Shown: positions 48,691 through 61,577, counted from the first letter of the stretch. The stretch: DNA of 64,000 nucleotides from Sipunculus nudus (GCA_026874595.1 CM049308.1:71892624-71956623), one strand, 5' to 3'. Program-made: numbers and translations. Notes: generated by a model not told the origin, from the letters alone.

Positions 48691-49283
48691 TAAGACAAAA
48701 TAATAATTCATGCACACCACCAACCCTGGAAAGGTTATTGCTAAGCCGTGAGAAACATTCCAGCATCAATAGATTTAGATAAAACCTCAGGTACAGTTTT
48801 ATATATCAAATTAAACATACATGAGTCCCTGAGAAATATATTGTTCCTAAATTTGTGATTTTTAAACTTAATTCAAAATATTTTTACACAGTGATACAGT
48901 ATTACTATAATTTTGCAAAGTACTGTTGTAGCCCTCTTAAGTCTGTTGTTGCACTCTTAAGTCTCCTGACTTTATTGAGCAGTTCTTATCATATGTTGTA
49001 TCCATGTAGTTGGTGGACCTTTGCAACAGTCACAAAACATTAAAAAAAATAAGGAATTATTATTATTTGCCATTTAATTGCCACTTATTTGACAGAGGGG
49101 TTATTGTCCATGCCGTATTTACCGGGAATTGGCAGTGGCATTTACCCTTATCGATCGAGGTAAGGGCGGCGGTGTTCCGCGAAACGGTGATGTAATGGAG
49201 TTATAAACTAAATTGTAGTTAATTCCCAAAGGTTCATGGGATGAAATCCAGTATCCTGATTTGTTTGGTTTGTATTTACAAAG

Positions 49284-49590
49284 GAACATCGAGTCGGTAA
49301 GCCCATGACTGTTTTTCAATAAGCGCAATCCACTTTACACTAAAAGTCAAATTCATGTTCTAATGCATTAAATTTGTAGAAAAATCAATATTCCCGATGG
49401 TAAACAGCAAATCTTTAACAACTTGTTATTTTTCGTCGTGGTTTTATCAAGGCGCCTGTAGGAAAAACCACTCGGGAAAATACTTACTGTTTATTCTCTA
49501 CAAACAGCTCCCCTGCTTGGTCTGAGTGAGGAAGTGGTCCTTGAAGGTGGTGTCTTTTTTAACGTTAACTGCTTTCAAATTCAACACCAA
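49284..49590 (+). repeat. Dispersed repeat family C, copy 1
   Basis: It shares with 51388-51710 the words GGAACATCG, AAGCGCAATCCACTTT, AAAAGTCAAAT, TCGTGGTTT..TCAAGGCGCC, TGTTTATTCTC and CTCCCCTGCTTGGTCTGA. It also shares GTCCTTGAAGGTGGTG and CTGCTTTCAAATTCA, all in the same order and orientation about 2.1 kb apart. No frame is conserved between the copies, so this is a non-coding dispersed or segmental duplication. Confidence 0.75.
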
Positions 49591-49947
49591 AGGCCCGTGT
49601 TATCAGAAACAAGCTAATGGTCTCTATCCCACCGACTCATGCGCAGTTTGCTTTTTCTGTTCTACAGCATATACGCCACACAGTTATCATAGCACTATTC
49701 TGAAAAAAAGCATTACGCCCAGTTTTACAAAAAAAATGTTATTTTTTCAACAGATGCAATATCCATATATTTCTGTCAAACTTTAAGTAAAGAATCATAA
49801 GTACACAACCCACATATTTCTAAAGATAATTAGACTCAACTCATTTAATTTTATCTTATACTTTTAGGTATGAATACTTTTAATTTTAAATCTATCTTGT
49901 TCATATTCTTCCAACAGCAGTCCTTTTCTTCGGTTTGCGATTTTATG

Positions 49948-50008
49948 CTCTCTCTCTCTCTCTCTCTCTCCTTCTCTCTCTCTCTCTCTCTCTCTCTGCC
50001 TCTCTCAG
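49948..50008. repeat. (CT)n microsatellite
   Basis: About 28 CT units with two short interruptions (CCTTCT and TGCC). Confidence 0.96.
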
Positions 50009-51387
50009 ATCATAGCTCCATTACTTTTTTTTTAAATATTATATTATTTATTATAACATTTTTAGTGTAGTCCGTTACTATTGGGGCCCTCTGTATGGAG
50101 CCAAATACATTCAACATTAAGAACAATATGACAGTACAAGTGAATGAATTATAATTTGAAGTGAAATTATTACTTCTTGCGGCTAAAACAATTGGTATTC
50201 TTATTTTCAGCACAACCCCGGGATTAATTCTTTCTGTAAGATGATGACTTTGACGGGAGAGACAGGGAAATGGTGAAATTTGGAGTGTTATTAAATGATT
50301 CAATCTTTAATTGAAGTATTCTCCGGTGACTTGACAAGAAATACCTCTCTAATAGATACGCCTTTGATATGGGCTCGTTCTTGTTGCTGTGGTAAGGCAT
50401 GACAGGTTCGTGGTGGTTTAATTTGCCTCAGCATGTCTCTTAGTTTTGATGTAATGACAGTTTTATTACATTCTCCATGGACCTAACGTCAATACGACAT
50501 CTTGTATAACGTAACCTGATGACCAGTTCTTATGTATCCTAAAACCAGAGATGTTATTACCTTTAAGTCTACAAATTGTAGTGGTCAGAGAAGCCGATGT
50601 GTCGGCGAAGTATCAGAAGTCCATTTAGTTAACTCCCACATTAAGTGTTAATTAAACATACTTGTCACATTCCGTGAACTTGTAATTGACCCACGTGTCA
50701 AACAAGGTGCCGAGCCATCCTGAAAGTCTGGGAGAATCTTGGAAACGAGTTTACAGTGAAGCTAGGGACACATACCAGCTTTTATCGCATCCGATTAACG
50801 CATCCGGTCATCGCATCCGTCTAAACAATATTGGACACTATAATTTAAGTGGAACATGACCCGTACATACCTCCGACAACGATTATCAGCTTCTACGGAT
50901 CCGCTGATCGAAGATATTGAACACTGTTCGATTTTTTTGCAAGAACGGTTTCGATAAACGCACAAGGGATTCCACTTATGACGTATAATTGGGAAAGTCC
51001 TCATTACCACCTGAAATGTGCGCTTATAAACCTATCGACAGACGACTTGGGGAGCTCATTGATGGTGTATTAATCTTAGTACGCACCCCATGTCTTAAAC
51101 ACTGAGCATGTATATTACCAGGACACATAGAAAGTCCAAGCCCTTGATGCAATAAAAGGTGACTTTGGAACATAATACGTGGCAAGCACGGGCTTCATTT
51201 CATTTTTCCATTTATTTTTTTTTCCAATTTTTTAGGGGGGAACATTAATTTAAATTTAAATATATATATATATTCATTAAATATTATTTAGGTTTAAAAG
51301 CAGACACCTTGATCTGTAGAGATGAATGAAGGTAGCGTTAGCTGTTTAACGCTTGAATACGTCATGTGTTGTCGTGTTTACAATGGA

Positions 51388-51710
51388 ACATCGGGTCAAA
51401 AAGCCCTGCAAGACTTTTTCAAAAAGCGCAATCCACTTTCAACCAAAAGTCAAATGCAAGTCCTTATGTATGAAATTATTAGAAAAAAAAACAATGTTCT
51501 CGTGTGTAAACAGTAAATCTTGAATAACTTGTTTTTTATGTAAATGCTGTTTGTCGTGGTTTATTCAAGGCGCCTGTAGGAGAAACCACTGGGGAAAAAT
51601 ACTAATTGTTTATTCTCCACTAACCGCTCCCCTGCTTGGTCTGACGGAGGAAGTTGTCCTTGAAGGTGGTGAATTTTTTAACGAACTGCTTTCAAATTCA
51701 TCACCTAGTT
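51388..51710 (+). repeat. Dispersed repeat family C, copy 2
   Basis: Same orientation as copy 1, with small insertions (for example a longer A-run at 51481 and TTATGTAAATGCTG near 51536) and scattered substitutions. The boundaries are where similarity fades, and no terminal repeat or target duplication was identified. Confidence 0.75.
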
Positions 51711-52576
51711 GAAGTGTGACCCAAACCGAAATGGAACTCTGCAAATGTATATACTCAGATTAGATAATAGATAAGAGGGCATAAAAATGGAGGCGTTAAC
51801 TCCACGAAAAAAAATCTTTTAAATAAAAAAAAAATCTGAAATTTTTTATGTGTATTGTATTGTTTACCGTATCATCAGTGGAATGTCATGATACGTATCG
51901 CATGATAATTTATTGTTAAGCATAGCTTACACGTTACGAAATTTGGACACGATCCGTTTTCGTAATTTCATATCACAACGTCGTTTCGTATATACCCAAG
52001 ATTCGTATCGTATTTTCCCGTACATAATTTTTCCGTTCATTATATACGAATTCTATGCAACAGGGAAAGGGATAATTACATCAGCAACATGGCTGCGTAT
52101 GAAACGGATCCATATGACACAGAACTTTTTTACGTTTTCATAAGTAGACACTAAACTCATATAATTATGTTTTGGAAAAGAATGAAAACAGACATAAGGT
52201 ATACCATAAGTAGAACCATCAATAATTGTTTAAGTAAAGTTTGAATTGAAGAGCTTATTTATTTTCTATAGAAAACTAATGTATGATTGACACCCTTGTT
52301 TCATGTGTGTGTAGTGTCTTCCTTGCAAGTTTTTAGGGGCTTAGCCCCTCTGCCTCAGGTGTGATTGAAGCCTTATAGCTATTCCGAGGTGCTGATCATA
52401 TCAAGAGTATTATGATGTCGCTTGTAAGGTATATTCTTATACCTGCTTCCCATTTATTAGCTTGATTGAGGAATCAGTGGATTAGTTAGTAGGATAGTCC
52501 AGGTATCTGATTGCTTTGCTGATCCTGTATTATCCGATGTCCGTGCCTTCTCTGAATTTATTATACATTGCGTAAA

Positions 52577-52786
52577 AAAAATAAAAATACAAATTGCTGT
52601 ATATACAAACAATCTTAATTTGTTTGAACCGTGGATTAAATTTTTGAAGCGAGTGAAACTTTGAAGTGGATGCTGTGATCTAAAATAAAAATACAAATTG
52701 CTATATATACAAACTATCTTAAATTGTATAAACCGTGGTTTAAATTTTTGAAGTGGGTGAATATTTGAAGTGGATGCTGTGATCTC
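52577..52786. repeat. Tandem duplication, 104-bp unit, two copies
   Basis: Unit one begins near 52577 and unit two near 52681. Both run from ATAAAAATACAAATTGCT through TATATACAAAC, AACCGTGG and AAATTTTTGAAG to GTGGATGCTGTGATCT. They are highly similar, so the duplication looks fairly young. Confidence 0.85.
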
Positions 52787-52952
52787 TGTTCAGCCTGGTT
52801 TATGCAAACAAACTGTTCTTTGGGTTTCCTCCCTGCTAGACTATAACCCATTCTTGCACAGTTTACGTTGTTCCTCAAGATGGCTCGGCGATGGCCGCTT
52901 CACAAATGAAAGATGAATTTCTCAGGATTCTGGGGAAATATATGAAATGGAC

Positions 52953-52966
52953 CCCCCCCCCCCCCC
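52953..52966. repeat. C homopolymer
   Basis: About 14 C between GGAC and TCGG. A local open frame (52891-53088) passes through it and has no other support. Confidence 0.85.
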
Positions 52967-53942
52967 TCGGATCCAGATCACCCTTGGCGTCGTTACTGAC
53001 AGTTAAAGGCAAAACAACGGCATTTACGCTGCTTCGCTACAGGAGTAGTGGTATCAACGTCATTTCAGATAAAGATTTTATGTACTGAGTTTCTGTTAGC
53101 AGGCCCTTTGGACACATATTGTCATTCCTGAATATTTATGCTCTTCTTCTAAGAAATGACCCCAAAGCAGGACAAAGGGGTTGCTGGAGTTAATAGTTGT
53201 TCTGTGGCTATAGATACGCTGTCCCTAGTTCTGACTGGTTTCTCTTATGTAAAATATTGCTGTACAGATAATGCATGGTATACACTAATTCCCTTGACTG
53301 CGAGTAAATTGTATGCCCTGGTGATTTGTAAAATTTAATTAATATATTTATGTCTTTGAGAAAGGTTTATTGCTTTAATTGATCTCCGTTCCATCTGCAA
53401 TGATATCTTTTAACAAATTTAATAAAAAGTTGTTAATTTATTAAACAAATAGCGACCGAGTACAAAATAATTAAGTCATGATTTATTTTAAGAAATAGTA
53501 ACAACAGAAAGTGGGGTCCTTTTAAATTCTTAGAGGGCTGGTTATTTCTTTTTGCCGCGCTTACTCCCATGCATAGTCCGGCGGACACACACACACATAT
53601 ATATATGGAAACCAAAACATCATGTACACTTGCAAGCTGAAAACTCCAATGAAAGACACTCCATATTGTCTAAGACTAAACAAAGGAATAAAGGTTAAGA
53701 TTTCATTTTTTACAATGTTGCTTTTGCGCGCTGCTGAGATACCGAAGGGACGTACTTTGCCAAGGTTGGGCGTGGTGTTAGTCTTGTCCTCGTAATTCTG
53801 GTGGCTACAGCTAAAAAGGGCGTTTCCTGTTTCCTTAATGGATCGTGTTCAGATTAATAGAGATCTATACCACCGCCGGCATCCGGGACGAACCCAGCGA
53901 TGCAATGGCCTAGATGTCTGGACAGATGAAATACCCGCATCA

Positions 53943-54096
53943 TTCCAATTGCCCATAAAGCATAAATCGGGAATTGGCAGCGGATGTGGAAAGTGACGCC
54001 TCCAGCACCTGGCGATCATCGAACATCCCAGTCACGGCGCGGCGCCACGCGAACAAGAGTGTAAGGAGCCTGCTCCTCTCGCGGAAACATCGTCCT
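53943..54096 (-). CDS. Candidate minus-strand exon in a GC-rich island
   Basis: On the minus strand a textbook acceptor (CCCTGTCACCCGTTTTTCATTCAG, ending at 54097) precedes a GC-rich, CpG-containing block. One frame reads RCFRERSRLLTLLFAW, then MFDDRQVLEASL, to a TGA at 53940-53942. A second frame opens with MFPREEQAPYTLVRV and stops within 25 codons. A donor-like CAGGTGCTGG lies inside. GC content stands out clearly from its surroundings. No protein family is recognised. Confidence 0.25.
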
Positions 54097-54293
54097 GAAT
54101 GAAAAACGGGTGACAGGGATATAGCATGGGAGAAATTAAATGTCACACAGCAAGAACAACAGAAAAGTATAATAATAAATATATCTCTCACGGGAAAACC
54201 TCGGCTAGACCACTATCCAGTGAAAGTATACTCATTAGCACGTTGTGCTACTTGTACAATGAAATTAAAACAAAAAAGAACAGATTTCCTTAC

Positions 54294-54297
<4 letters not shown>

Positions 54298-54356
<59 letters not shown>
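54298..54356. repeat. (TA)n microsatellite
   Basis: About 29 perfect TA units, 50 bases before a satellite-like array. Confidence 0.97.
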
Positions 54357-54359
<3 letters not shown>

Positions 54360-54405
54360 AGTTCATCTCAAAAAGAATATATTTCATAATTCTCAAATTC
54401 ATAGG

Positions 54406-54940
54406 GATGATATGTGTCTGTAGAGGGCTCCACACGTGTCGAACTACAGATCTGTCAGAATTACAATATTGGCCGTCACAGCACAATTGCTAATTTTCTT
54501 TCGCTCGCAATATCTCAAATAGAATATGCTTGACCTCTCTCAGTTCACATTGATGATTGGTGCTAAGAGGACTCTGGACCTATTGAATTACGACCCATCC
54601 AAAGAACAATATTTCCGCAAGGGCACATTCAATGATTTTCTTTCTTAATCTCTAAGTAAGTGCATTTGATCTTTACTAAATTCACATAGATGATTTGTGT
54701 CCATGAGAGCACTAGTCCTATAGAATTCAAGACCCATACATAAACTAATATGCCAGTCTGTGCACAATCGGTGATTTCCTTTCGCTCGCAGTGTCGCAGT
54801 ACATGTGATCTTTCAGATATTCATGTGGATGATTGGTGTCCATAAGAGTTCCCGTTGTATCAAATTACAGAACTGCCAAAATCTCCATATGGCCGCCATA
54901 GAACATCGCAAATTTTCCTTCAAGCGCAATAGTTGTATGA
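54406..54940. repeat. ~140-bp satellite-like array, left part
   Basis: Units starting GATGATTGGTGTCCATGAGAG begin at 54406, 54552, 54689 and 54828, spaced 146, 137 and 139. Shared words are CCTATTGAATTACAGA, ATATGGCCG, GCACAAT and TTTTCTTTCGCTCGCA. The array stops where LINE-like sequence starts and resumes at about 56270 beyond it. Confidence 0.75.
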
Positions 54941-54989
54941 TAATGACACTGAACTGTCAGAAAGTTGTCAACCAGATGAGTTTAGCTTT

Positions 54990-56215
54990 GTATTGCATCC
55001 GTTCGGCATTTCCTCTCTTACTAATTTATGCTGTCAGCTCATTTGCGCCACAGTAATTATCTCGCCTGGATAACTGTATTTCAGTTCTTGCTTGGTTACC
55101 TGCAGAGCAAGTTCGGTGGCTGCAGATTATTCAGAATAATGCTGCTCGCCTCATTCTTAAGTATCGTAAGACTGACCATGTCCCACAAACAGCCCCATTG
55201 GCTTCCCGCCAAGTAGCGCTTATAAAACAAAATTATTTTGTTTACCGCCATATCAGTGGCTCACTTCCATCATACGTGTCTGAAAAATTAATCACCTATC
55301 GGCCTTTGCGTGCGCATCATGCAGTAATCATCTTACAGTACCTAATGTCATATGAAACTTACGCTCCCGAGGCAGCGGAAATCTTGCGCTTCTAAAGAAG
55401 CAACTGATTTTCACGCTGCCAGCTTTGACCGTTTATGATATATTTAGACACCAGATGGCGGTTCGTTGTCCGCTGAAAAAAAACGTGCGTATGATGTGAC
55501 AAGCAGCCAATCAGATGCCAATAAATAAACACTCGACAGGCATCCTGACTCCGCCCATAGCGGCGCTCGCCGCTTGATGAGAGTTTACGGTCGAATTTTT
55601 ATTGCTCCCTCTGTATTCTCGCATCATACATCGATTCGATTATGACATTATGACTGTGTTAGCGTAGCCATGTATCTGTTGTCTGCAGAACTGAAACCAG
55701 CCAGCGAGGTGTGCACGCAGCCTTTGTTGTTACGTTTCGTTTGAATTACAACTCACCGTCCGGGCATCCTATGTGCACAAGGCCCCAAGCAAACCACGTC
55801 TGGGGCAAGTCTCTCTGAGCCTGTGGCCTGTTCAGACGGTTACCGGGGCGATAAGCTGTCACTCAAAACGAAATGAACTTGATTGGCTCCGTGTATTCCT
55901 CGCTTGGCTGTGTCTTCCTGCACAAGGTCTCATCTGATTGGACAAAAATACAGTGCTCCCCTCTGGTGTAGCAATTCAGGATACGAGGTCATAACAAACA
56001 GCCCTTACGATATAGGGAGTAGGCCTATTGTTAAAGCGCTGTGTAAAGAGCGTATATGAAACTCGATGAACGTTCCTTCCCCTTCCATTTCATAGCCCCA
56101 AAGGTCTGGAATTCGCTTCCTACTACACTTTGAATGATGCATAATTTAAAACCAATTAAAAAATCTCTTTGTAAGTTTCGGCAAGCTTTTGGTGATTAAA
56201 ATTGAACGTGGGCTT
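54990..56215 (+). pseudogene. Decayed CR1/L2-like LINE 3' part, interrupted
   Basis: From 55057 the frame reads LSRLDNCISVLAWLPAEQVR, then WLQIIQNNAARLILKYRKTD. After a frame change it continues QVALIKQNYFVYRHISGSLPSY and VSEKLITYRPLRA. The motifs SRLD.C, WLP, LQ..QN.AARL and L.PSYL..L follow the order of the region after the catalytic reverse transcriptase in CR1/L2-type LINEs. The closing motif appears only at 56068-56120 (ERSFPFHFIAPKVWNSLP, family pattern R.F....P.LWN.LP). The intervening 694 bases are foreign. Stops and frameshifts make it non-functional. Confidence 0.75.
55360..56053. mobile_element. 694-bp insertion with 10-bp target duplication
   Basis: The direct repeat ATATGAAACT flanks the segment (55350-55359 and 56054-56063) and the LINE is continuous when the segment is skipped. 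The ends are weakly inverted: ACGCTC..CAGCG at the left and CGCTG..GAGCGT at the right. Within it CCAATCAGATG (near 55508) and CATCTGATTGG (near 55930) are exact complements. A 10-bp target duplication fits Mutator-like transposons (8-11 bp). It has no open transposase frame, so it is non-autonomous. It is GC- and CpG-richer than its host. Confidence 0.65.
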
Positions 56216-56269
56216 GTGAAAGGTATACAAGGAGTAGGTTTCCGAGAGATGGTTTGACCTTTTTTCATT

Positions 56270-56420
56270 TTCTCCTAAGGAATTGGTGCCTTTGAGGGCT
56301 CCAGCCCTATTGAATTACAGATTTGCCTCGTATAAAGTATGACCTGTAGAGCACAACCAGTATTTTCTTTTACGAAAATATGACAGAACATTGACACCCG
56401 TGAGGGGATCTGTGCTTTCA
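56270..56420. repeat. Satellite-like array, resumed part
   Basis: AATTGGTGCCTTTGAGGGCTCC, CCTATTGAATTACAGAT, GCACAAC and TTTTCTTTTACG recur in the same order as in the units at 54406-54940. This shows that the LINE sits inside the array. Further right (56440-56640) only GCC-containing fragments such as ATATGGC remain. Confidence 0.55.
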
Positions 56421-56649
56421 AATCTCAGTTAAATCAAATATGGCTGCCAGGGAAGCCTTTTAAAATCCTTTGCAATAAATTTTTTGATAATGCTGTAATT
56501 TCTCTGAAAATTGGTCCCTTTTAGATTATTCGTGGTGATAAATTGCAGACAAATATGGCATCCAATATGGCCCCAGGGCTGCCATTTTGAGGAAATGGCG
56601 ATCGCAGGACCCTAACTGATGACCTTTACGGTCCTTTTGTCTTATTTAT

Positions 56650-59140
56650 TGTTCATTAATTTACATATTATCTTTAGACCTGTTATTCCCATGGCCTGCC
56701 GAGCAAAATGTACTCCTGTCGCGGGGATGTTGTTGTGTTATTACTTTTATTAAAATTAAAATAGTTTAGCTAGTGTTCATTTGAGTTTTGCGCAGTTGGG
56801 ATGAAACTAAACGGCTTTTCAAGTGCAAAATAATGAACGCGTAGGTAAGCGAGTATAATAACCTTCACCTGCAAGTGAAGAAAGTGAACACATCTCTCAA
56901 CTTCGGCATTTTCCTGAACAAGTGTCTTAACAGGACATAGCTTTGGCCAAAATAAAGTTTACTATGATCACCCCTGAAAAAAAAAACCTTCGGGTTCAAC
57001 CTCTATACAACCGTTCCCAAATTGCACCTTTCGGGCTACGATTCCCTGCAATGTCTCCAGGTGCAAATACGTAACTGCTGTTTCCACACATTGCACAATT
57101 ATGTACGAATAATATCATTTGTTGCTATGAGACCCGCGAGCCTCAGCAGGTGAAGATTACCTAATCGTTGATACATGTGTGTTGTGAATTGACATTTGCC
57201 CAGATATAGAAACGCCTGTGCCTGTGGTAATTCGCAAGAGGTAAAACGTTCCCACATATGTTGACCAGTATAACCAGAGCGTGCCCGCTATGTGGCGGCA
57301 AGATTGAAATGTAGTATCGATTTTCAGTATAGAGCAGTGTTTATGGCGCTCCTCAGACATGTTATTTTACTCGTGGTCAGTTCTAATTTTAGCTTTGGTG
57401 GAATCATCGATCAAAGGTTTCAGTTAGACAAGACAGAAGTACAAATAAATATATGGAATACACGTAATTTTACACAAACATTTAAAATCCGTATACTGTG
57501 GCCATATGATAAACAAATACAATTCCCATAGTGTTGCAAATTAAATGATATGCATGACAACGGAGTTTTAACTATTATTTAAATTAGAAAATCAGAGAAA
57601 TTTGAAAATACGACAAACGATTCGTGAGCACCATCTGGTGTTCATCCACTGAAGCAAATGATAACGATGAAAATGTGCAAGATGGACAATTCTTGTGTAT
57701 ATAGCGTCATTCCCATGGTAAATATCATTGTATATTGATCAATATTTAACCGCCAATAGGTTCCATGACTTGGTAAATTCCGGGATTTGAACTAATTGGA
57801 TGCACCAAAGACACACAGGCAGTCCCTATACTAGGTAAACTTATAAGACCACAAAAATAAAATGTTTTTTTTCTATGAAATAGACACTCCTTTTTCACAG
57901 ATGACTTGTGTTCATTTTGTAATTGTAATTGAACAGATAAGTATTTTAAGTGAGTAAGCAGCTAAGAGAAGTCGTAAGAATTATTGTTGCTATTTGAGTT
58001 TCATGTTGTCTACATCGCTGAATTAAACAACCTCGCCCGCTTACTCAATAATTTTAGTCTTACAGTCTTGTAGAACATTTTATTCCTTTTCAAAATTCTT
58101 CATCGTGATACTGATTGCCTCATTCAGACATGATATGTCGGTCGTGCTGAGATTAAGCCTTGATTAAGCGCACAAGGGAATGTACTTTAAATCTCATCAA
58201 ATCTAGAAATATAGATATACTGATTGTCCAGAAACCGGAGCGAGCGACAATAGATCAAGGACTCTTTTTTAATTAAGACTTAAAATACTGAGTTTTGTCA
58301 CAAGTTCACTGACCGGATGTGTCACCCGAGCTACAGTGACACAACGGATTCACCATAAACATAACTGCGGAAAAAATAATAAAACAAAACTTCTAGAAAC
58401 TATTCAACGTAATACATATCCTACAGCCTCAAGGATAGGCTGAAGTTCGTGATAATATAGCAGATCATGATAGACCTTTTCTACGAGCATGCGCAGAGCC
58501 CGTATTAGTAGTCTGTCTTGTTCGTAATCCGTGTGACCGCAACCCCCCGTTAACCCCCAACCCCCCCCCCCCCCCACCCCGTTATAAACACGTGGATATG
58601 GATATAAACAAAACGAATAGACTTTGCAGTTAGGTTGTCATTTTCTGGCCTCTTTTGATATCAGGTTCAAGGGATTATCCGCAGCTAACAGGCGCTAGGT
58701 ACCGGAATAGGCCCTTTCAAGAAAAATGACACATATCAGAGACTCCGACAGGAAGCTCGTTTTTAATGCAAGGTGTTCCACTTTTAAGATATCAGCTTCT
58801 TTCCTTGTCGGCACAACTTGCCCGAACATTTAGTGTCAGTCGTCGGCAACATGCAGATGTAGTGGAAATTTTATAAGATTTTTTGTACTGTCCGTAGTGT
58901 TTTACCGGGGGACATAAACTACCTCATGCTATACCAGCAAGTTTATATTTTTACTATAAATTTAAAGCAAAGGGTCATAAGGGACCCTCATCCAGCCGCA
59001 ATCTAGTGAGTAAGGAGTGCACTGGAATTTCATATTTTTATATGTTTTAACCACTGAATTGCAGAATTTTGATTCAGGATCATTCTCCAGGAGGAACGAA
59101 ATATATTGCAGAAAGTTCCCAGTTGAGGCGTTCAATAGTT
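56650..59140. other. Gene-poor stretch
   Basis: No supported exon, RNA gene or complete element. A C-run lies at 58560-58575. Confidence 0.5.
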
Positions 59141-59152
59141 CATTAGCAACAG

Positions 59153-59200
59153 GACATACATGCATACATACATACATGAATACATACATCACACATGTAT
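59153..59200. repeat. (CATA)n microsatellite
   Basis: About ten imperfect CATA/CATG units from 59153. Confidence 0.85.
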
Positions 59201-59209
59201 ACAGTTAGA

Positions 59210-61350
59210 AAGATTCGATTACAATACACTCGTCCGAAAGAGGAAATTGATTATTGAAAAAGTTGTGTTTCTCATTTCGAAAGGTAGATTATATATTTAC
59301 GGACCAAATATGTCAATGTCAATGCTGAGGTCTATAAGAAGAAATTTTAAGTGGGCAGCTCCGGGTAATTCCTAGAAAAAAGTACAAGGCGGGAGTAATC
59401 GGGGAGCTGTGTTGCAAATTAGGGAAATCGAAGAAGGCAGGTACTTTTTTCTTCAATTATACAAGAGAGATCCCCCTTTGCCCTTCAAATTAGGTCTGAA
59501 GTATTGTTTACTGAACTTTAAAGAGTCTGAATGTCTGAACAGGAAAAGAACACCCAGATAAGCCTAGTCTCTACAAATGTAATAGCATCTGGCTGTGAGA
59601 GAACTTCATTATGTAGCCTAGGGTAGTAGGTTTAGCGTATTTTTCCGTGTACATTACATGGAAGTTAATTGTATTGTTGAACAGATGTATCCATTGTAGG
59701 CGATGATCCAGAGGGGGGGAAGTTTTGGGTCATGACCCGTCTGCTTTCGACCACCATTTTTACCTATAGCACACACTTTAAATCAAAATATGCTCGGAAT
59801 TTCCTCTAGACGCTATTCACTCTAAACTGATATTTTATAAACTCGAGTGTACTTTCTAAGTGTTGTATTATAAAAACAAAATGTTATAGTCAGAAACCAC
59901 AACCTTCGCCATGCAGGACCCTCATAAAACCTCACAGCAACACAGGACATGTTTGTTGTGGTTCATCATCTCCATTTACAGGTTAGCTCTATAACAATTA
60001 ATGGCTCATTTCCACGGACGGGGACAAAAGAAAGAGCCGTACAAAACAATGGAAAGGAATTAAAAAACATGGTAATGATACACACTGCCTTCAAAATTTA
60101 ATAAATTGCTCGTTCGGTGTTATCCTTACCTTTCATAAAATTTCAACAAAAACTGTTCCGATTGTTTTGCGTAAATTGCACATAAGCACGCCAAACTGGA
60201 AAGCCTATATCGACCGATTGTGTAATCAGTCTTGGAAAAAATAGTCTCCACAGTGTACAATTTTGAGGTAGGTTTCTACGGGCTTCCAAAGATGCCCAAA
60301 ACTTCGGAGGAAGGAGGGGACGGATAGACCTGCTAGGCGGTTACTAATAATATTTGCCACTAACACATGTAAAATAAAACGAAAACAAATGCCGGAATGG
60401 GCGAGACAGCAGCTGCTCCTATTTAGGCTACAACCTGTCAAGTGAACTTGGTGAATGCCTGACATTTGCCTATTATTACGTCATACGGCCGTTTGATTAC
60501 CTGGCGATTCTCACCATTTGCATATTAGTAGGTACCGCTTTAGGAGAGGAATGGCGATGACAAAATGACTCTCATCTACAGTAAAATCTAGAAAAAAGAC
60601 ACATGAGTTCCGCAGTAGGTTGCGCTGAATACCGATTAGTTGTTCATTGTACCAGTTGGTTTTCCTACAGCCTCGTATTAATATAATGATTTATACAATT
60701 TTACAATTCCTACCTCGCGGTGACGATTTACTCATCCAATGGCTGACAACTGTTTAAAGCATATTGACTTGGCTATAATCTTGCTTACAGAATGGTTTGA
60801 GCTCATGAGAGCATATACTATATAGTGGGCCAGCCAAGGTTGATTTTTTTCACTTTAAGGGCATTGTTTGTTAATAGCAGGCATCCATGCCAGATCAAAC
60901 AACCAAACCGTGATGAAAATGTATAGGTGGATGCCATTTTAACCTTTAAGGTTTTTTCAAGGTCATTTTCAAGGTCAAACCGAAGATAATTTAACCTGAA
61001 CGGGTATATTTTTTCAATCAATAAAACCAAGGTATATTTGGTAACCTTAGGATCTACAGATATTTTGTGTCAAGGGCAACGTACACAAGCCTCGTAATAA
61101 TATTTTTTACACTCAGATGAATGAAAAGTACAACTTAAAGGTGTCTTTTGTTTACACAGTAATGTTTTGACTTCTCTAAATCAAGACATATAGAACTGGA
61201 GTAAAGGGGTACTTTCTATGTGTTCCTCAAATTGTCTTTTACACATTTTACATGAAAACAGAATAAAAAAAGGCCCCATTTAGAAAATGCTGGATAAAAG
61301 GTCCACATAATAAGGTCCTTATAATAATTTTGTTTTGGGAGCGAGTTGTT
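59210..61350. other. Gene-poor stretch
   Basis: No supported feature. Words such as TTCAAGGTCATTTTCAAGGTCAAA (60956-60979) resemble the TGACC/AAGGTCA-rich dispersed repeats elsewhere, but no second copy was aligned. Confidence 0.45.
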
Positions 61351-61360
61351 GGTATCAGAA

Positions 61361-61577
61361 CAGGGGTGGGTCCAGGATTTAGGAAAACGAGGGGTCAAAC
61401 CCAGGAGGACTAATGATCAAACCCGAAAAAAAGTCCCCATGGCCAGAAAATCGGGGGTCAAGGCCGCAGTAATTGGTCTTAACCCCTAAATGAAAGGTTG
61501 CGGCGGCTGTAGACATGGGCGCGGGGGTCCAAACCCCCGGATTCCTCCTTTGGATCCCTCCTTCTGCAGAAGACCCT
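61361..61577. mobile_element. Possible hAT-like MITE fragment
   Basis: CAGGGGTGGGTCCAGGATTT at 61361 is a common non-autonomous hAT-type terminus. Inside are GGGGTCAAACCC, GGGGTCAAGG and GGGGGTCCAAACCCCC words in both orientations. The right side has CCTTTGGATCCCTCCTTCTGC, but the expected inverted CCTGGA..CCCCTG end is not intact. Non-coding. Confidence 0.45.

Noticed and set aside
47548-48728. Complete hAT element with both ends
   Set aside because: The proposed right end CCAACCCTG is short, and the flanking 8-mers do not match, so only the left end is called.
53885-53910. B-box-like word (complement GGGTTCGTCCCGG) as SINE or tRNA
   Set aside because: The consensus is imperfect and no A box was found at the right distance.
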